From the NCBI GenBank assembly GCA_017448975.1, contig JAFSKN010000040.1, positions 1 through 64,000 on the forward strand: DNA of 64,000 bases, read 5' to 3'. This document shows, piece after piece, positions 23,862 through 32,596 of this stretch. A program made the translations under genes and the position numbers. The DNA is from Clostridia bacterium. GTDB taxonomy: Bacteria > Bacillota > Clostridia > Christensenellales > Aristaeellaceae. Positions within the stretch are counted from its first letter, which is position 1, and each line of letters opens with the position of its first letter. The notes beneath the pieces are model-generated. The model was not told where the DNA came from, made no database searches, and was given only the letters and a program-made list of their open reading frames with translations.

Positions 23862-26480
23862 TTATTCCGCCCGTACCGCCAGCGTCACGCTGCACGGTTC
23901 CACGGTCAGCGGGCCGTTTTCCGGCGCGGCGTCGGGCTGCACCCGGTCGCCCTGCACGAGCGCGCGGGAGGCGGCCCAGCCTTCCGGCAGGTCAACGGAG
24001 AGGGTCTGGGCGGTGGGATTGATGACGGCATAGCCCACCGCGCCGGTATCGTCCGCCCAGGTAACGGCGATCACGCTGTTTTCCAGCAGGGCGGCGCTGG
24101 GGGCGACGGTGGTCAGGAACGCGCAGGGGGCGTCGGGATCGGTGAAACGCGCCCGGCGCAGGGCGATCAGGCCCCGGTAGTATTCCATCATGGCATAGGC
24201 GTCGCTGTCCGGGGTGAGGGCGTCCCAATCGATGTTGTTCACTTCGTCGGAGGACATGTAGCTGTTTTCGTCCCCGGCCTTGGTGCGCAGCATTTCTTCC
24301 CCGGCCAGGAAGAAGGGCGTGCCCCGGCTCAAAAGCACCGTGGCGGCGCAGAGGCGGTACATGGCCAGCCGGTCTTCCGCGGGCGCGTCGGGATTGGACA
24401 GGAGCAGCTTATCCCACAGGGTGTTGTTGTCGTGGGAGGAGGTATAATTCACCACCATGGCGTTTTTCACGAACCAGTTCACGGCGGACGTTTTCTCGCC
24501 GCCCTGGATGCCGAAGATCACCTTGTTGGCGGTGGTCTTGTTGGCCTTGCCGTTGGCGTAGGCCTGATCCTTGGCGTCGAACACGCTGCCCTTGAGGCCG
24601 TCCCGGATGGCGTCGTTGAACACGGCGATGGAGCCGATGGCGTCCCCGGTGGGCTTCACCTGGCGGATGTTCTGCTGATTGGCCTGGAAGTTGTCCCGCA
24701 GGGCGGATGTGCCGCCGGTCCAGCCCTCGCCGTAGATCAGGGCCTTGGGGTTGATTTCGTGCACGGCCTGCTCGATGGCCTGCATGGTCTGCACATCGTG
24801 AAGGGCCATCAGGTCGAAGCGGAAGCCGTCGATCTGATATTCTTTGGCCCAATAAGTCACGCTGTCCACCATGTACTTGCGGAACATCACCCGGTTGGAG
24901 GCCGTTTCGTTGCCGCAGCCGCTGCCATTGGAGGCGGTGCCGTCGTAATTGAAGCGGTAGTAATAGTAGGGCACGATGCGGTTCAGCCAGGAATCCAGGG
25001 CGTAGGTGTGGTTGTATACCACGTCCATCACCACGCCCAGGCCGTTTTCATGCAGGCTTTGCACCATCCGCTTGAATTCGTTCACCCGCACTTCCCCGTG
25101 ATAGGGGTCGGTGGCGTAGCTGCCCTCGGGGGCGTTGTAGTTCTTGGGATCGTAGCCCCAATTGAACTGGGGTTCGGTGCTTGCTTCATTCACGGTGGCG
25201 TAATCGTACACTGGCTGCAGATGTACGTGGGTGACGCCCAATTGCTTGATGTAATCCATGCCCGCGGGCACGCCGCTGGCATTGGTCAGCCCCGTTTCCG
25301 TAAAGGCTAAATATTTGCCGGGATACTGGGAGGCGGACAGGGTGTTGGAAAAGTCACGGACGTGGACTTCCCAGATCACCGCGTCGCCGTAGGTGTCGAT
25401 CTGATCGTAATATGTGCCGTCCCGGAAGCCTTCCGGGTCGGTGGAAGAAAGGTCGATCACCATGCCCCGGTTGCCGTTCACGCCCACGGCCCTGGCGTAG
25501 GGGTCCACCGCCTCCTGCACGCCCACGGCGGTGGCGACGGTGTAGGTGTAATAGGTGCCGTGGCCGCAGGCGGCCGTGGCGGTCCATACGCCCTTTTCGG
25601 CCTTGGTCATATCGATAACTTCGTAGGCTTCGCCTTCGCCGCCGTCGGTGAACAGGTTGAGCTTCACGGAGGAAGCGGTGGGGGCCCATACCTTGAACAC
25701 GGTTTTGTCGCCACGGATCACCGCGCCCAAGTCGTCCCCGTCGTAGGTGTAATTCTGCACGAAAGCGGCGCTGTCGAAGATGTCCGTGGGCACGGCGGCG
25801 ATTTCCCCGTACCCGTCGATTTCCACGGTGTAGGTCTTGCTCATGTCCAGCTCCCCTTCCACCGTGATCACGCCGGTGACCACGTTGTTGTTCCGGCTGG
25901 AGAGCTTGACGATGTTCAGGTCTTTTCCGTCCTGCCGCACGTGCACCTGATCCAGATCCAGCCTGCACGCCGGGCTGATGAAATATTTGATTTCGGAAGC
26001 CGACACGATGCCCGCCAAAGTGAAGGTGCGGATGGCGTTCAGGGTCTTCCCGCCGTCGGAGCTTACATACTGCATGCTGTCGCCGGGCAGCAGATAAATC
26101 TTCGTATCCGCCCCGGTCATGACGGCATAGCGGTCCTCCTCCACGTCCTTGGTGGCGCTGCCCCAGGATTTGGCCCCGGGGTCGGAGCAGTTTTTGCGCA
26201 CGATGAAACCCACCTCTTTTACGTCCTCCGGCACGTTCACCATGCATTTCACGCCGTAATCGCAGGGATAAAACAGCGTGCCGCTGCCATCCTTGCCGGG
26301 AAACCAGATCCACACGTCGCACTTGCTGTAATCCGCGTCCGGATCGTTCCAGTACAGCGTCAGCTGACGGCAGCCCGGCTCCTTCTCCAGGAAGTATTCT
26401 TCCTCCGCGCCCGCGCCCGCCAGCATGGAAAGTACCAGCAGCAGCGCCAGCAGCCACGATAAACACCGACGAATGTTCAT
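23862..26480 (-). CDS. pulA: Secreted type I pullulanase (GH13)
   Basis: 872 residues. A signal peptide (about 1-25) is followed by a CBM41/PUD-like N-terminal domain (LTLYWNDPDADYSKCDVWIW), further beta domains, a CBM48-like module (TVFKVWAPTASSVKL) and a GH13 barrel. The type I pullulanase sequence FNWGYDPKNYNAPEGSY is present. Catalytic positions are the Asp in GFRFDLM, the Glu in IYGEGW and the Asp in SSHDNNT. It should cut alpha-1,6 branch points of pullulan, glycogen or amylopectin outside the cell. No LPXTG or SLH anchor is visible, so it is probably released or held by binding modules. A consensus promoter lies about 120 bases upstream. Confidence 0.93.
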   Translation of the reverse strand: MNIRRCLSWLLALLLVLSMLAGAGAEEEYFLEKEPGCRQLTLYWNDPDADYSKCDVWIWFPGKDGSGTLFYPCDYGVKCMVNVPEDVKEVGFIVRKNCSDPGAKSWGSATKDVEEDRYAVMTGADTKIYLLPGDSMQYVSSDGGKTLNAIRTFTLAGIVSASEIKYFISPACRLDLDQVHVRQDGKDLNIVKLSSRNNNVVTGVITVEGELDMSKTYTVEIDGYGEIAAVPTDIFDSAAFVQNYTYDGDDLGAVIRGDKTVFKVWAPTASSVKLNLFTDGGEGEAYEVIDMTKAEKGVWTATAACGHGTYYTYTVATAVGVQEAVDPYARAVGVNGNRGMVIDLSSTDPEGFRDGTYYDQIDTYGDAVIWEVHVRDFSNTLSASQYPGKYLAFTETGLTNASGVPAGMDYIKQLGVTHVHLQPVYDYATVNEASTEPQFNWGYDPKNYNAPEGSYATDPYHGEVRVNEFKRMVQSLHENGLGVVMDVVYNHTYALDSWLNRIVPYYYYRFNYDGTASNGSGCGNETASNRVMFRKYMVDSVTYWAKEYQIDGFRFDLMALHDVQTMQAIEQAVHEINPKALIYGEGWTGGTSALRDNFQANQQNIRQVKPTGDAIGSIAVFNDAIRDGLKGSVFDAKDQAYANGKANKTTANKVIFGIQGGEKTSAVNWFVKNAMVVNYTSSHDNNTLWDKLLLSNPDAPAEDRLAMYRLCAATVLLSRGTPFFLAGEEMLRTKAGDENSYMSSDEVNNIDWDALTPDSDAYAMMEYYRGLIALRRARFTDPDAPCAFLTTVAPSAALLENSVIAVTWADDTGAVGYAVINPTAQTLSVDLPEGWAASRALVQGDRVQPDAAPENGPLTVEPCSVTLAVRAE

Positions 26481-26597
26481 TCGTTCCGCCCCTTTCTGTT
26501 CACTTGTTCAACGCTTCCGCCTAAACGCGCCCGCGTTTCCCACTCCGATGGGAAGAAACGCGGCTGCAGGCCTGGATGGACTTTTCTTGCAGTTCCC

Positions 26598-26626
26598 ATT
26601 ATAAGGAAAGCGCCGCGCCGTGTCAA
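26598..26626 (-). promoter_or_regulatory. Consensus promoter of the pullulanase gene
   Basis: Minus-strand TTGACA (26621-26626) and TATAAT (26598-26603) with a 17-base spacer, about 120 bases upstream of the ATG at 26480. Confidence 0.85.
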
Positions 26627-26661
26627 GAAAAAGAGAAGAAGAAGCCCGTGGCAAAGCTTAT

Positions 26662-27324
26662 TCATTCGCACGCGATATAAATATCCATGCTTTCCCCGTC
26701 GGTTTCAAAGCAGGGGATCACGCCGGTTCTGATCTGCGCAAGGCCGTTGACGCGCATGAAATGATCCAGCGTCCGGTACGCGCCGGGAATGGTGGCGAAA
26801 GGCTGATCGAAGGGCCTGTCGATGTGAACCGCCGCGTATCTGTGCTTTGGCTGCTCTTTGATTTGCAGGCCCTCCGTGTCGGTCCCCTGGGGAACGATCC
26901 ATGCCGCCGTATATCCGTGCATGTGATGGACGTTGATCTGCTCGGCGGAAACACAGGGGAAATCCCAGCCGATCACCTTCGGGTCCCTTACGCCGCGCTG
27001 CAGCGCCTGCTCCCTTACCCGGCCGATGGCGTCGGGCTCCGGGTCCGCGCTGATCACTGTGTACGCCGCGTACCGGAACCCTTCCACCTCCTCCACGCGA
27101 AGATTGGAACAAGCGTCGCTCCGCTTATCCATTTCTTCCCGGAACAGGCTGTCCAGAGAGCAATTGAAGATTTCGCACAGCGCGATGGCTTTGTCCATTT
27201 CCGGGAGGGCGGCGTTCATTTCCCACTTTGATACGGTCTGACGGCTGACGTGAAGCTGTTCCGCCAGCGATTCCTGGGTCATGTTCTTTCTCAGACTGCG
27301 CAGGTATTGCAGATTGTTTCCCAA
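26662..27324 (-). CDS. XRE-family regulator with GyrI-like effector-binding domain
   Basis: 220 residues. The N-terminal helix-turn-helix (about 5-60) has NLQYLRSLRKNMTQESLAEQL and VSRQTVSKWE. The C-terminal domain (about 75-220) matches the AraC-effector-binding/GyrI fold, with WDFPCVSAEQINVHHMHGYTAAWIV and KHRYAAVHIDRPF. Such proteins bind small hydrophobic compounds and often control drug or stress genes; the ligand here is unknown. The likely start is TTG at 27324, after GGAGGAAAAGG; the reading frame extends 64 codons further upstream, but that part is basic, low-complexity and overlaps promoter-like sequence. The nearest target candidates are itself and the GerMN gene upstream. Confidence 0.75.
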   Translation of the reverse strand: MGNNLQYLRSLRKNMTQESLAEQLHVSRQTVSKWEMNAALPEMDKAIALCEIFNCSLDSLFREEMDKRSDACSNLRVEEVEGFRYAAYTVISADPEPDAIGRVREQALQRGVRDPKVIGWDFPCVSAEQINVHHMHGYTAAWIVPQGTDTEGLQIKEQPKHRYAAVHIDRPFDQPFATIPGAYRTLDHFMRVNGLAQIRTGVIPCFETDGESMDIYIACE

Positions 27325-27541
27325 ACTTATTTTCCTTTTCCTCCGTTTCGTATTTTGCTCCGCGTTGCAAAGGAAATTATAGCAGGAATTTTTTTCTTTT
27401 CCACCAATTTCCCTTCGCTGTTTCACAGGTGCGCGCAACCGGCGGTTGCCTTTGTTTCTGATACTATTATGAACGAAAAAAGGGCGCGATGCTTCAACCG
27501 CGTCCTTGACGATCATCCGCTATGGAGGAGCCGGAGCATCC

Positions 27542-28582
27542 TCAGTCGATCTCGATCACGCCGGGATAATAGGTCATGATCTCGGAATCCTGGTTCAAAA
27601 AGGTGGCGGCAGCGGCTTCGGGGGGCTGGTAGGGCTCGCCCTCCACGGCGATTTTCACCTGCTTGACGCCGGGGAACTGGGCGGCGGTGAACATGATGGC
27701 GCGCAGGGCCTGGATGCCGTTTTCCCCCTGCACGGCGTCCATAAATTGGCGGGTGAAGTTGACGGTGACCACGCCGTCCTTCATGTTCACGCCCAGCAGC
27801 CCGCAGTCCTTGGGCAGGGGGGCGGAAAGGCCGCTGTCCGCCTTGGGTCCTTTGACCAATTCCAGCATGGCGGTATTTACGTCGGCGTCGGAAAAGACGG
27901 CGCGGGTGACGGGCACCAGCATGCGCCCGGTGGATGAGGGGAAATAAAGCTGCACGGTGCCGCTGCCCGCCATGGTTTCCACGGTTTCCAGGTTCAACTG
28001 ATCCCCGGTGAACACGCCGCTCACGTCGGTGCCCCAGGTGAGCTTGCTGCGCTTCTGGCCGTCAAACAGGAAAGAAACCTCGTCCACCGTGTCAAATTCG
28101 CATAAGGTTTGGGCCACGGACTGCACCATCATGATTTCCTGCTCCGCGTTCTGGCAGTTCAGCGCTTCCTTGGATAAGTCCACCCGGGCTTTGCCGTTTG
28201 CGATGTCCAGATCGAACTTCACGCCCTCGGGCACGGTGGTTTTCAGGCCCAGCCTTGCCGCCGCCAAATCGTTGGCGCTGCTCTGCACCATCAGATTCAG
28301 GGTGGCCTTGGCGATGCCGTCCGTTTTGTCCACCTGCCGGGTCACGGGCACCAAATACCCCTCCCCGTCCTGATAATACACCACGGTGGGCTGGGTTTCC
28401 GCCGCCGTGAGCACCGTGGTATCCGTCGCGGCGGATACGCTGCTCAGGGCCGTGCTTTCATAAGAGACGGCGGGTTCCTCCTGGCGCAGGGCCAGGGCCA
28501 CCACCAGCGCCGAAGCGCACAGCACCAGCATCCTTTCCACGTCCACCCGGCGAATATTCAGCTTCCATTTCCATTTTTTCAT
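27542..28582 (-). CDS. GerMN-domain membrane-anchored protein
   Basis: 346 residues. A basic N terminus (KKWKWKLNIRRVDVER) and one membrane helix (about 18-34) are followed by two tandem GerMN (PF10646) domains. Both repeat the pattern of a strand with VPVTR, a helix, then a V.FDLDIANGKARVDLS or VTVNFTRQFMD strand and an IMFTAAQFPGVKQVKI segment. GerMN proteins occur in spore germination and sporulation loci and in cell-envelope proteins; the precise role is unknown. The ATG at 28582 has AAGGAG 10 bases upstream. The fold-back repeat at 28664 lies upstream. Confidence 0.8.
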   Translation of the reverse strand: MKKWKWKLNIRRVDVERMLVLCASALVVALALRQEEPAVSYESTALSSVSAATDTTVLTAAETQPTVVYYQDGEGYLVPVTRQVDKTDGIAKATLNLMVQSSANDLAAARLGLKTTVPEGVKFDLDIANGKARVDLSKEALNCQNAEQEIMMVQSVAQTLCEFDTVDEVSFLFDGQKRSKLTWGTDVSGVFTGDQLNLETVETMAGSGTVQLYFPSSTGRMLVPVTRAVFSDADVNTAMLELVKGPKADSGLSAPLPKDCGLLGVNMKDGVVTVNFTRQFMDAVQGENGIQALRAIMFTAAQFPGVKQVKIAVEGEPYQPPEAAAATFLNQDSEIMTYYPGVIEID

Positions 28583-28663
28583 GGCCGCACACTCCTTCAC
28601 GTTGTCCTCGCGCTATGGTATGAAGGAGGGGGAGAAAGTATGACGGGCGGCAGTCAGAACAAG

Positions 28664-28761
28664 AAAGTGAAAAGTGAAAAGTGGAAAGTGAAAAGACCGA
28701 TCTCCGGCTGTTGTTCGCCTGCTGATCAAATCTCCACTTTCCACTTTTCACTTTCCACTTT
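28664..28761. repeat. Fold-back repeat of AAGTGGAAAGTGAAAAG-type units
   Basis: Short GTGAAAAGTGGAAA units on the left (28664-28696) and their reverse complement on the right (28732-28761) form a long hairpin with a 35-base loop. It lies 7 bases past the stop of the sugar transferase and probably acts as its terminator. The units are too short and irregular for a CRISPR array. Confidence 0.6.
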
Positions 28762-28767
28762 ATCCTA

Positions 28768-30255
28768 TTACATGGCCCCTTTTCTTGTAATCACGGTCAG
28801 CACGGTCTTAGCGAGAATTTGCCAGTCCAGCTTCAGGGACCAGTTTTCGATGTATTCCCGGTCCAGCTGCACCACCTGGTCGAAATCCCGGATCTTGCTG
28901 CGGCCGCTCACCTGCCACAGGCCGGTGACGCCCGGGCGGGTGGACATGCGCGCCCGGTAGGCGGGCTTATAGTGCTCCCATTCGTCCACCGTGGGGGGAC
29001 GGGTGCCCACCAAACTCATATCGCCTTTGACCACGTTGAAAAACTGGGGGAATTCGTCCAGGGACAAATCGCGGATCCAGCCGCCGATGCCCTTTTTCCA
29101 TTTGCCGTTCTTTTTCTGCTTCATGCCGATGATGCGGGGATCGTGCTCCAGCTTGAACATCAGCTCGTTTTCCTGGCCCGTGGCTTTGGCCAGCTCCTGC
29201 TTGCGTTTTTCCGCGTCCATATACATGCTGCGGAACTTGTACATTTCAAACTTCCGGCCGTTTTCGCCGATGCGGGTCTGGTGGAAGAAAATGGGGCCGG
29301 GGGAGGCAATATAAATCATGGGCCCTAAGATCAGCGTCAGCAGCCCCGTGATCAGGCAGCCGGCGGAGCCGATGGTGATATCCATGAGGCGCTTGAGGAA
29401 CAAATCGCGGCCCGAAATATAGCCTAAGCTCACCGTCAGGGCGGCCTGGCCGCAGATCCACTCGATGTCCTTGTGGCGGGCCACGATGCGCTCCAAATTG
29501 TTCAGGCTCAAATGCACCGTGATGCCCATGCTGATGATCTGGTCGATCAGGTCGATGGGCATTTCCTCCGGCGCGTCCAAGAAAATTTCATCCACCCAGT
29601 TGGTGACCAGATAGGGAATCAAATTGTCCCCCGTGGCCACCACCGGCAGGGTATCGATTTCCGTATCGCCCCGTTTGATGTGCCGCAGCACCCTGTCCTC
29701 TTCCCGCAGCTTCACGTTTTCATCCAGCAGGGCCGCGCCCACGATGCGGTAGGTGTTGTAATTGTGGTTCACCAGCTCTGTGACCACGTCGTGCAGGCGG
29801 CTGGCCCTGGCTACCACCAGCAGGCCCGTGCGGTTGCGGATGTGCAGCCGGCTCTGCAAATGGCGTTTCCACAATGTGCGGCTGAGGAAGCCCAGCAGGA
29901 TATAGCTCAGCACCGTTTGGAAAAAAACATAGCTCGATCCAGCCAGATTGGCTTCGTTCATGATCAGGAAAGCGCCGAAAACCAGAGCCAGATACGTGGT
30001 CTGGTTCAGCAGCCTGGCAAGCTCATGATAATGGTTTCTTCGGATCACGCCGTGGTACGTGTCGGCGATCACCATAATGGCCACGTCCAGAAAAGGCAGG
30101 AAAATAAACGAACCCCAAAACATGCGCCGCCCGATCATATTGGAAAAGCCCACATGGGTCAAAAACGCCAGCAGCAGCGATATTTCCAGCGCTCCGATGT
30201 CCATGGCCATAAAATCTAAATGCTGGGACCAGCCCCGCTTTTTTCTCTGGTACAT
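28768..30255 (-). CDS. Polyprenyl-phosphate sugar phosphotransferase (WcaJ/CpsE type)
   Basis: 495 residues. It transfers a sugar 1-phosphate from UDP-sugar to undecaprenyl phosphate, the first step of an exopolysaccharide or capsule unit. Four N-terminal membrane helices (about 20-130) and a CoA-binding-like Rossmann region (about 140-270) precede a fifth helix and the bacterial sugar transferase domain (PF02397, about 280-490). The domain shows IASPGPIFFHQTRIGENG, KFRSMYMDAE, LSLDEFPQFFNVVKGDMSLVGTRPP and RPGVTGLWQVSGRS. No glycosyltransferase cluster flanks it, so it initiates a pathway encoded elsewhere or is an orphan. Substrate specificity (Glc, Gal or other) cannot be read from sequence. 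Confidence 0.93.
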   Translation of the reverse strand: MYQRKKRGWSQHLDFMAMDIGALEISLLLAFLTHVGFSNMIGRRMFWGSFIFLPFLDVAIMVIADTYHGVIRRNHYHELARLLNQTTYLALVFGAFLIMNEANLAGSSYVFFQTVLSYILLGFLSRTLWKRHLQSRLHIRNRTGLLVVARASRLHDVVTELVNHNYNTYRIVGAALLDENVKLREEDRVLRHIKRGDTEIDTLPVVATGDNLIPYLVTNWVDEIFLDAPEEMPIDLIDQIISMGITVHLSLNNLERIVARHKDIEWICGQAALTVSLGYISGRDLFLKRLMDITIGSAGCLITGLLTLILGPMIYIASPGPIFFHQTRIGENGRKFEMYKFRSMYMDAEKRKQELAKATGQENELMFKLEHDPRIIGMKQKKNGKWKKGIGGWIRDLSLDEFPQFFNVVKGDMSLVGTRPPTVDEWEHYKPAYRARMSTRPGVTGLWQVSGRSKIRDFDQVVQLDREYIENWSLKLDWQILAKTVLTVITRKGAM

Positions 30256-30323
30256 ACCGTCTCCTTATATATCGTGCCGCGCCGCGGAGGTCCGGCAAAC
30301 GTTATTTTCTATATTCAGCCGCT

Positions 30324-30352
30324 ATTATACCAAATTTTCCATGGCTTGGCAA
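30324..30352 (-). promoter_or_regulatory. Promoter of the sugar transferase gene
   Basis: Minus-strand TTGCCA (30347-30352), 17-base spacer, TATAAT (30324-30329), about 70 bases upstream of the start. Confidence 0.75.
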
Positions 30353-30430
30353 TAAAAAAATACACCGGCGAAAGATTCCTTTCAAAAAAATAACAAAAAT
30401 GGCAACACATGAAAATGAAAATATTGTTAC

Positions 30431-30699
30431 TACTCAGCCCCCCTGGAAGAACCACCGAGAAACGGCGTCAAGGGGGGATTGTCAAGGGGAACTCCCCTTG
30501 ACTGAAATCCGCACCGGCGGCGTGTACGCCGGGAGGACGGAAAATTTCAGGCGGGAGCGCAGACGACCAGATGAAATTTTCCTTCCTTGCGGTTTTTCCG
30601 CCCGGGAGCACCGAAGGTGCGAGAGGAAAAACCGTGGGGGGGTACGCGGGGGGGATGGAATCCCCGCCCGCGTGTTACTACGAAGCCGAAGGCTGAGTA
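30431..30699. repeat. Inverted-repeat element with nested hairpins, possible structured RNA
   Basis: This 269-base element between the sugar transferase and the MATE gene has TACTCAGCC (30431-30439) and GGCTGAGTA (30691-30699) as perfect outer arms. Inside are TCAAGGGG/CCCCTTGA (30482-30501), GAAAATTTCA/TGAAATTTTC (30540-30549 and 30572-30581), CGGTTTTTCC/GGAAAAACCG (30590-30599 and 30625-30634) and, within the last, GCACC/GGTGC. No ORF of merit covers it. Its identity is unknown. The flanking 30353-30430 and 30700-30832 show nothing further. Confidence 0.6.
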
Positions 30700-30832
30700 G
30701 GAACAAAATATTCATCGTTTTTCAATTATCCTCTGGCTATTAGCCCGATTTTGTGCTATTATGAAATTGGCGTTTTGCGGTTTTTCCGCACATCGATGAT
30801 ATCCTTGCAGAGGGCAGAAACGGAGCGATGAA

Positions 30833-32587
30833 ATGACAAACGCACAGCAACAACTGCATTGGACGCGAAGCCGCTATTTTGTGCGGGGAGCATTCCGGCG
30901 GTTTTTCATCCCGGCGCTGTTCAGCAGCTTTTGGATGGCGGTGGCCGGCGTGGCGGACAGCGTGTTCGTGGGCAACGGCATCGGCACGGAGGGGCTTGCC
31001 GCCATCGGTTTCGGCCAGCCGGTCTATCTGTTTTATAATATTTTGAGCTACGGTTTTTCCATCGGCGGCTCCATCCACTACGCTTCTAAGCTGGCGGAGG
31101 GGCGCGAGGCGGAGGGCAACCGCATTTTCCATACCGTCCTGCGGCTGCTGCTGACGGTGTATCTGGCGACGGCGGCGCTGGGCCTGCTGTTTTTGCCCCA
31201 GCTCATGAGCCTGCTGGGCGCCGATCCGGCGGACGAGCTGACGCGCTCTTATATCCGCACGCAGCTGATCTTTGTTCCCATCATGTTCTGCCAGGGGCCG
31301 TTCTATTACTTCGTCAACGCCGACAACGGCCCCAAAACGGCGGCGCTGGCCATGTCGGCCTCCGGCATCCTGGATACGGTTTTCAGCTATATCTTCATCA
31401 TCCAGATGGGGCTGGGCGTGCGCGGCTCCGTCTATTCCACGGTGGCGGGCGCGGCGGTGATGCTGAGCATAACCGGCTGGCACATCCTCAAGCGCCGGGG
31501 GTCGCTGCGCTTCATCTGGGCGAAGCTGGACTGGCGCGGCATCGGCCTCTCCGCCCGGACGGGCTTTGCCACCTCGCTGCAATACCTGTATCAGTTCATC
31601 ACCATTATCCTGGTGAACCGCCTGCTGGTGCGCATCGGCGGCGGACTCGCCGTGGCCGCTTTCGACGTGGTGTATAACATTTCGCTGCTGTGCGCGTCCG
31701 TTTCGGACGGAACCAACATGGCCACCGAGCCCATGCTCTCCAGCTACCGCAGCGAACGCAACCTTGGCAATGTGCGCATCACGCTGGGGCTTTCGCTGCT
31801 GTGGTCCGGCGTCATTTCCCTGGTGTTCGCCGCCGCGCTGACGCTCTTTGCGCCCCAGCTGTGCGCCGTGTTCGGCATGGGCGGGGGCGTGGAGGCGTCG
31901 TACACACAGGCGGGCATCCGCATCTTCGCGCTCAGCGTTCTGCCCGCCATGGTCAACGCGGTGTTCTGCGGATATTACCAGTCCATTCTGCGGGAGTGGC
32001 TGTCGTACCTCATTACGTTCCTTCGTTCGTTCGTGTTCTATCTGCTGGCGCTGTTGATTCTGGGCCAGGGTGGCATGTCCGCTTTCTGGTACGTCTTTGT
32101 CACGGCGGAGGCTTTGTCCTTCCTGGTGTGGGTGCCCGTGGCCATCGTCCGGGGCGGCTTTCTCCAGCTTCGGGATATCGATGTCAGCGGCACAAAGAGC
32201 GTGGTGATCGAGCAGTCCTCCCAGTCCATTTCCGATGTGGTGCAGCAGATTCAATCCTTCTGCGAGGAGAGGGGCACGGGCTCCAAGCAGGTCATGTACA
32301 TCGGCCTGACCATTGAGGAAGTCTGCTGTGTCATCGTGGAGCACTGCAAGGAGCAGATGGGGGATATTTACATTCAGGTGACGGTGGTGGTGGAAGGCGG
32401 CGACACGGCGCTGTTCCTGCGGGACAACGCCTTTGCCTATAACCCCCTGGGAACGAACACGGACGCGGACGACCTGACCGCCGAGGAACAGGCGGAGCTG
32501 CTGGGCGTGCGCATCGTGCAGAAATCGGCCAAGGAATTTTATTACAGGCGTTATTCCGGGTTCAATACACTGGTGATCCGGCTGTGA
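30833..32587 (+). CDS. MATE transporter fused to an RsbW-like ATPase domain
   Basis: 584 residues. Residues about 15-450 are a complete 12-helix MATE exporter core (FRRFFIPALFSSFWMAVAGVAD, later RTGFATSLQYLYQF). Residues about 454-584 form a GHKL/RsbW-type anti-sigma kinase domain: an N-terminal helix, LTIEEVCCVIVEH in the place of the N box, FLRDNAFAYNP in the place of DNGxxFDP, and the typical RsbW end LGVRIVQKSAKEFYYRRYSGFNTLVIRL. The metal-binding Asn of the N box (EExxxNxxxxH pattern) is replaced by Val, so ATP binding may be altered. The next gene, 9 bases downstream, is an RsbU-type phosphatase. A serine-phosphorylation switch linked to transport is inferred. Confidence 0.88.
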   Translation: MTNAQQQLHWTRSRYFVRGAFRRFFIPALFSSFWMAVAGVADSVFVGNGIGTEGLAAIGFGQPVYLFYNILSYGFSIGGSIHYASKLAEGREAEGNRIFHTVLRLLLTVYLATAALGLLFLPQLMSLLGADPADELTRSYIRTQLIFVPIMFCQGPFYYFVNADNGPKTAALAMSASGILDTVFSYIFIIQMGLGVRGSVYSTVAGAAVMLSITGWHILKRRGSLRFIWAKLDWRGIGLSARTGFATSLQYLYQFITIILVNRLLVRIGGGLAVAAFDVVYNISLLCASVSDGTNMATEPMLSSYRSERNLGNVRITLGLSLLWSGVISLVFAAALTLFAPQLCAVFGMGGGVEASYTQAGIRIFALSVLPAMVNAVFCGYYQSILREWLSYLITFLRSFVFYLLALLILGQGGMSAFWYVFVTAEALSFLVWVPVAIVRGGFLQLRDIDVSGTKSVVIEQSSQSISDVVQQIQSFCEERGTGSKQVMYIGLTIEEVCCVIVEHCKEQMGDIYIQVTVVVEGGDTALFLRDNAFAYNPLGTNTDADDLTAEEQAELLGVRIVQKSAKEFYYRRYSGFNTLVIRL

Positions 32588-32596
32588 GGTGAGAAG

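Noticed and set aside
28664-28761. Possible CRISPR array of AAGTGGAAAGTG-type units
   Set aside because: Units are too short and irregular, have no unique spacers, and are inverted to form one hairpin.
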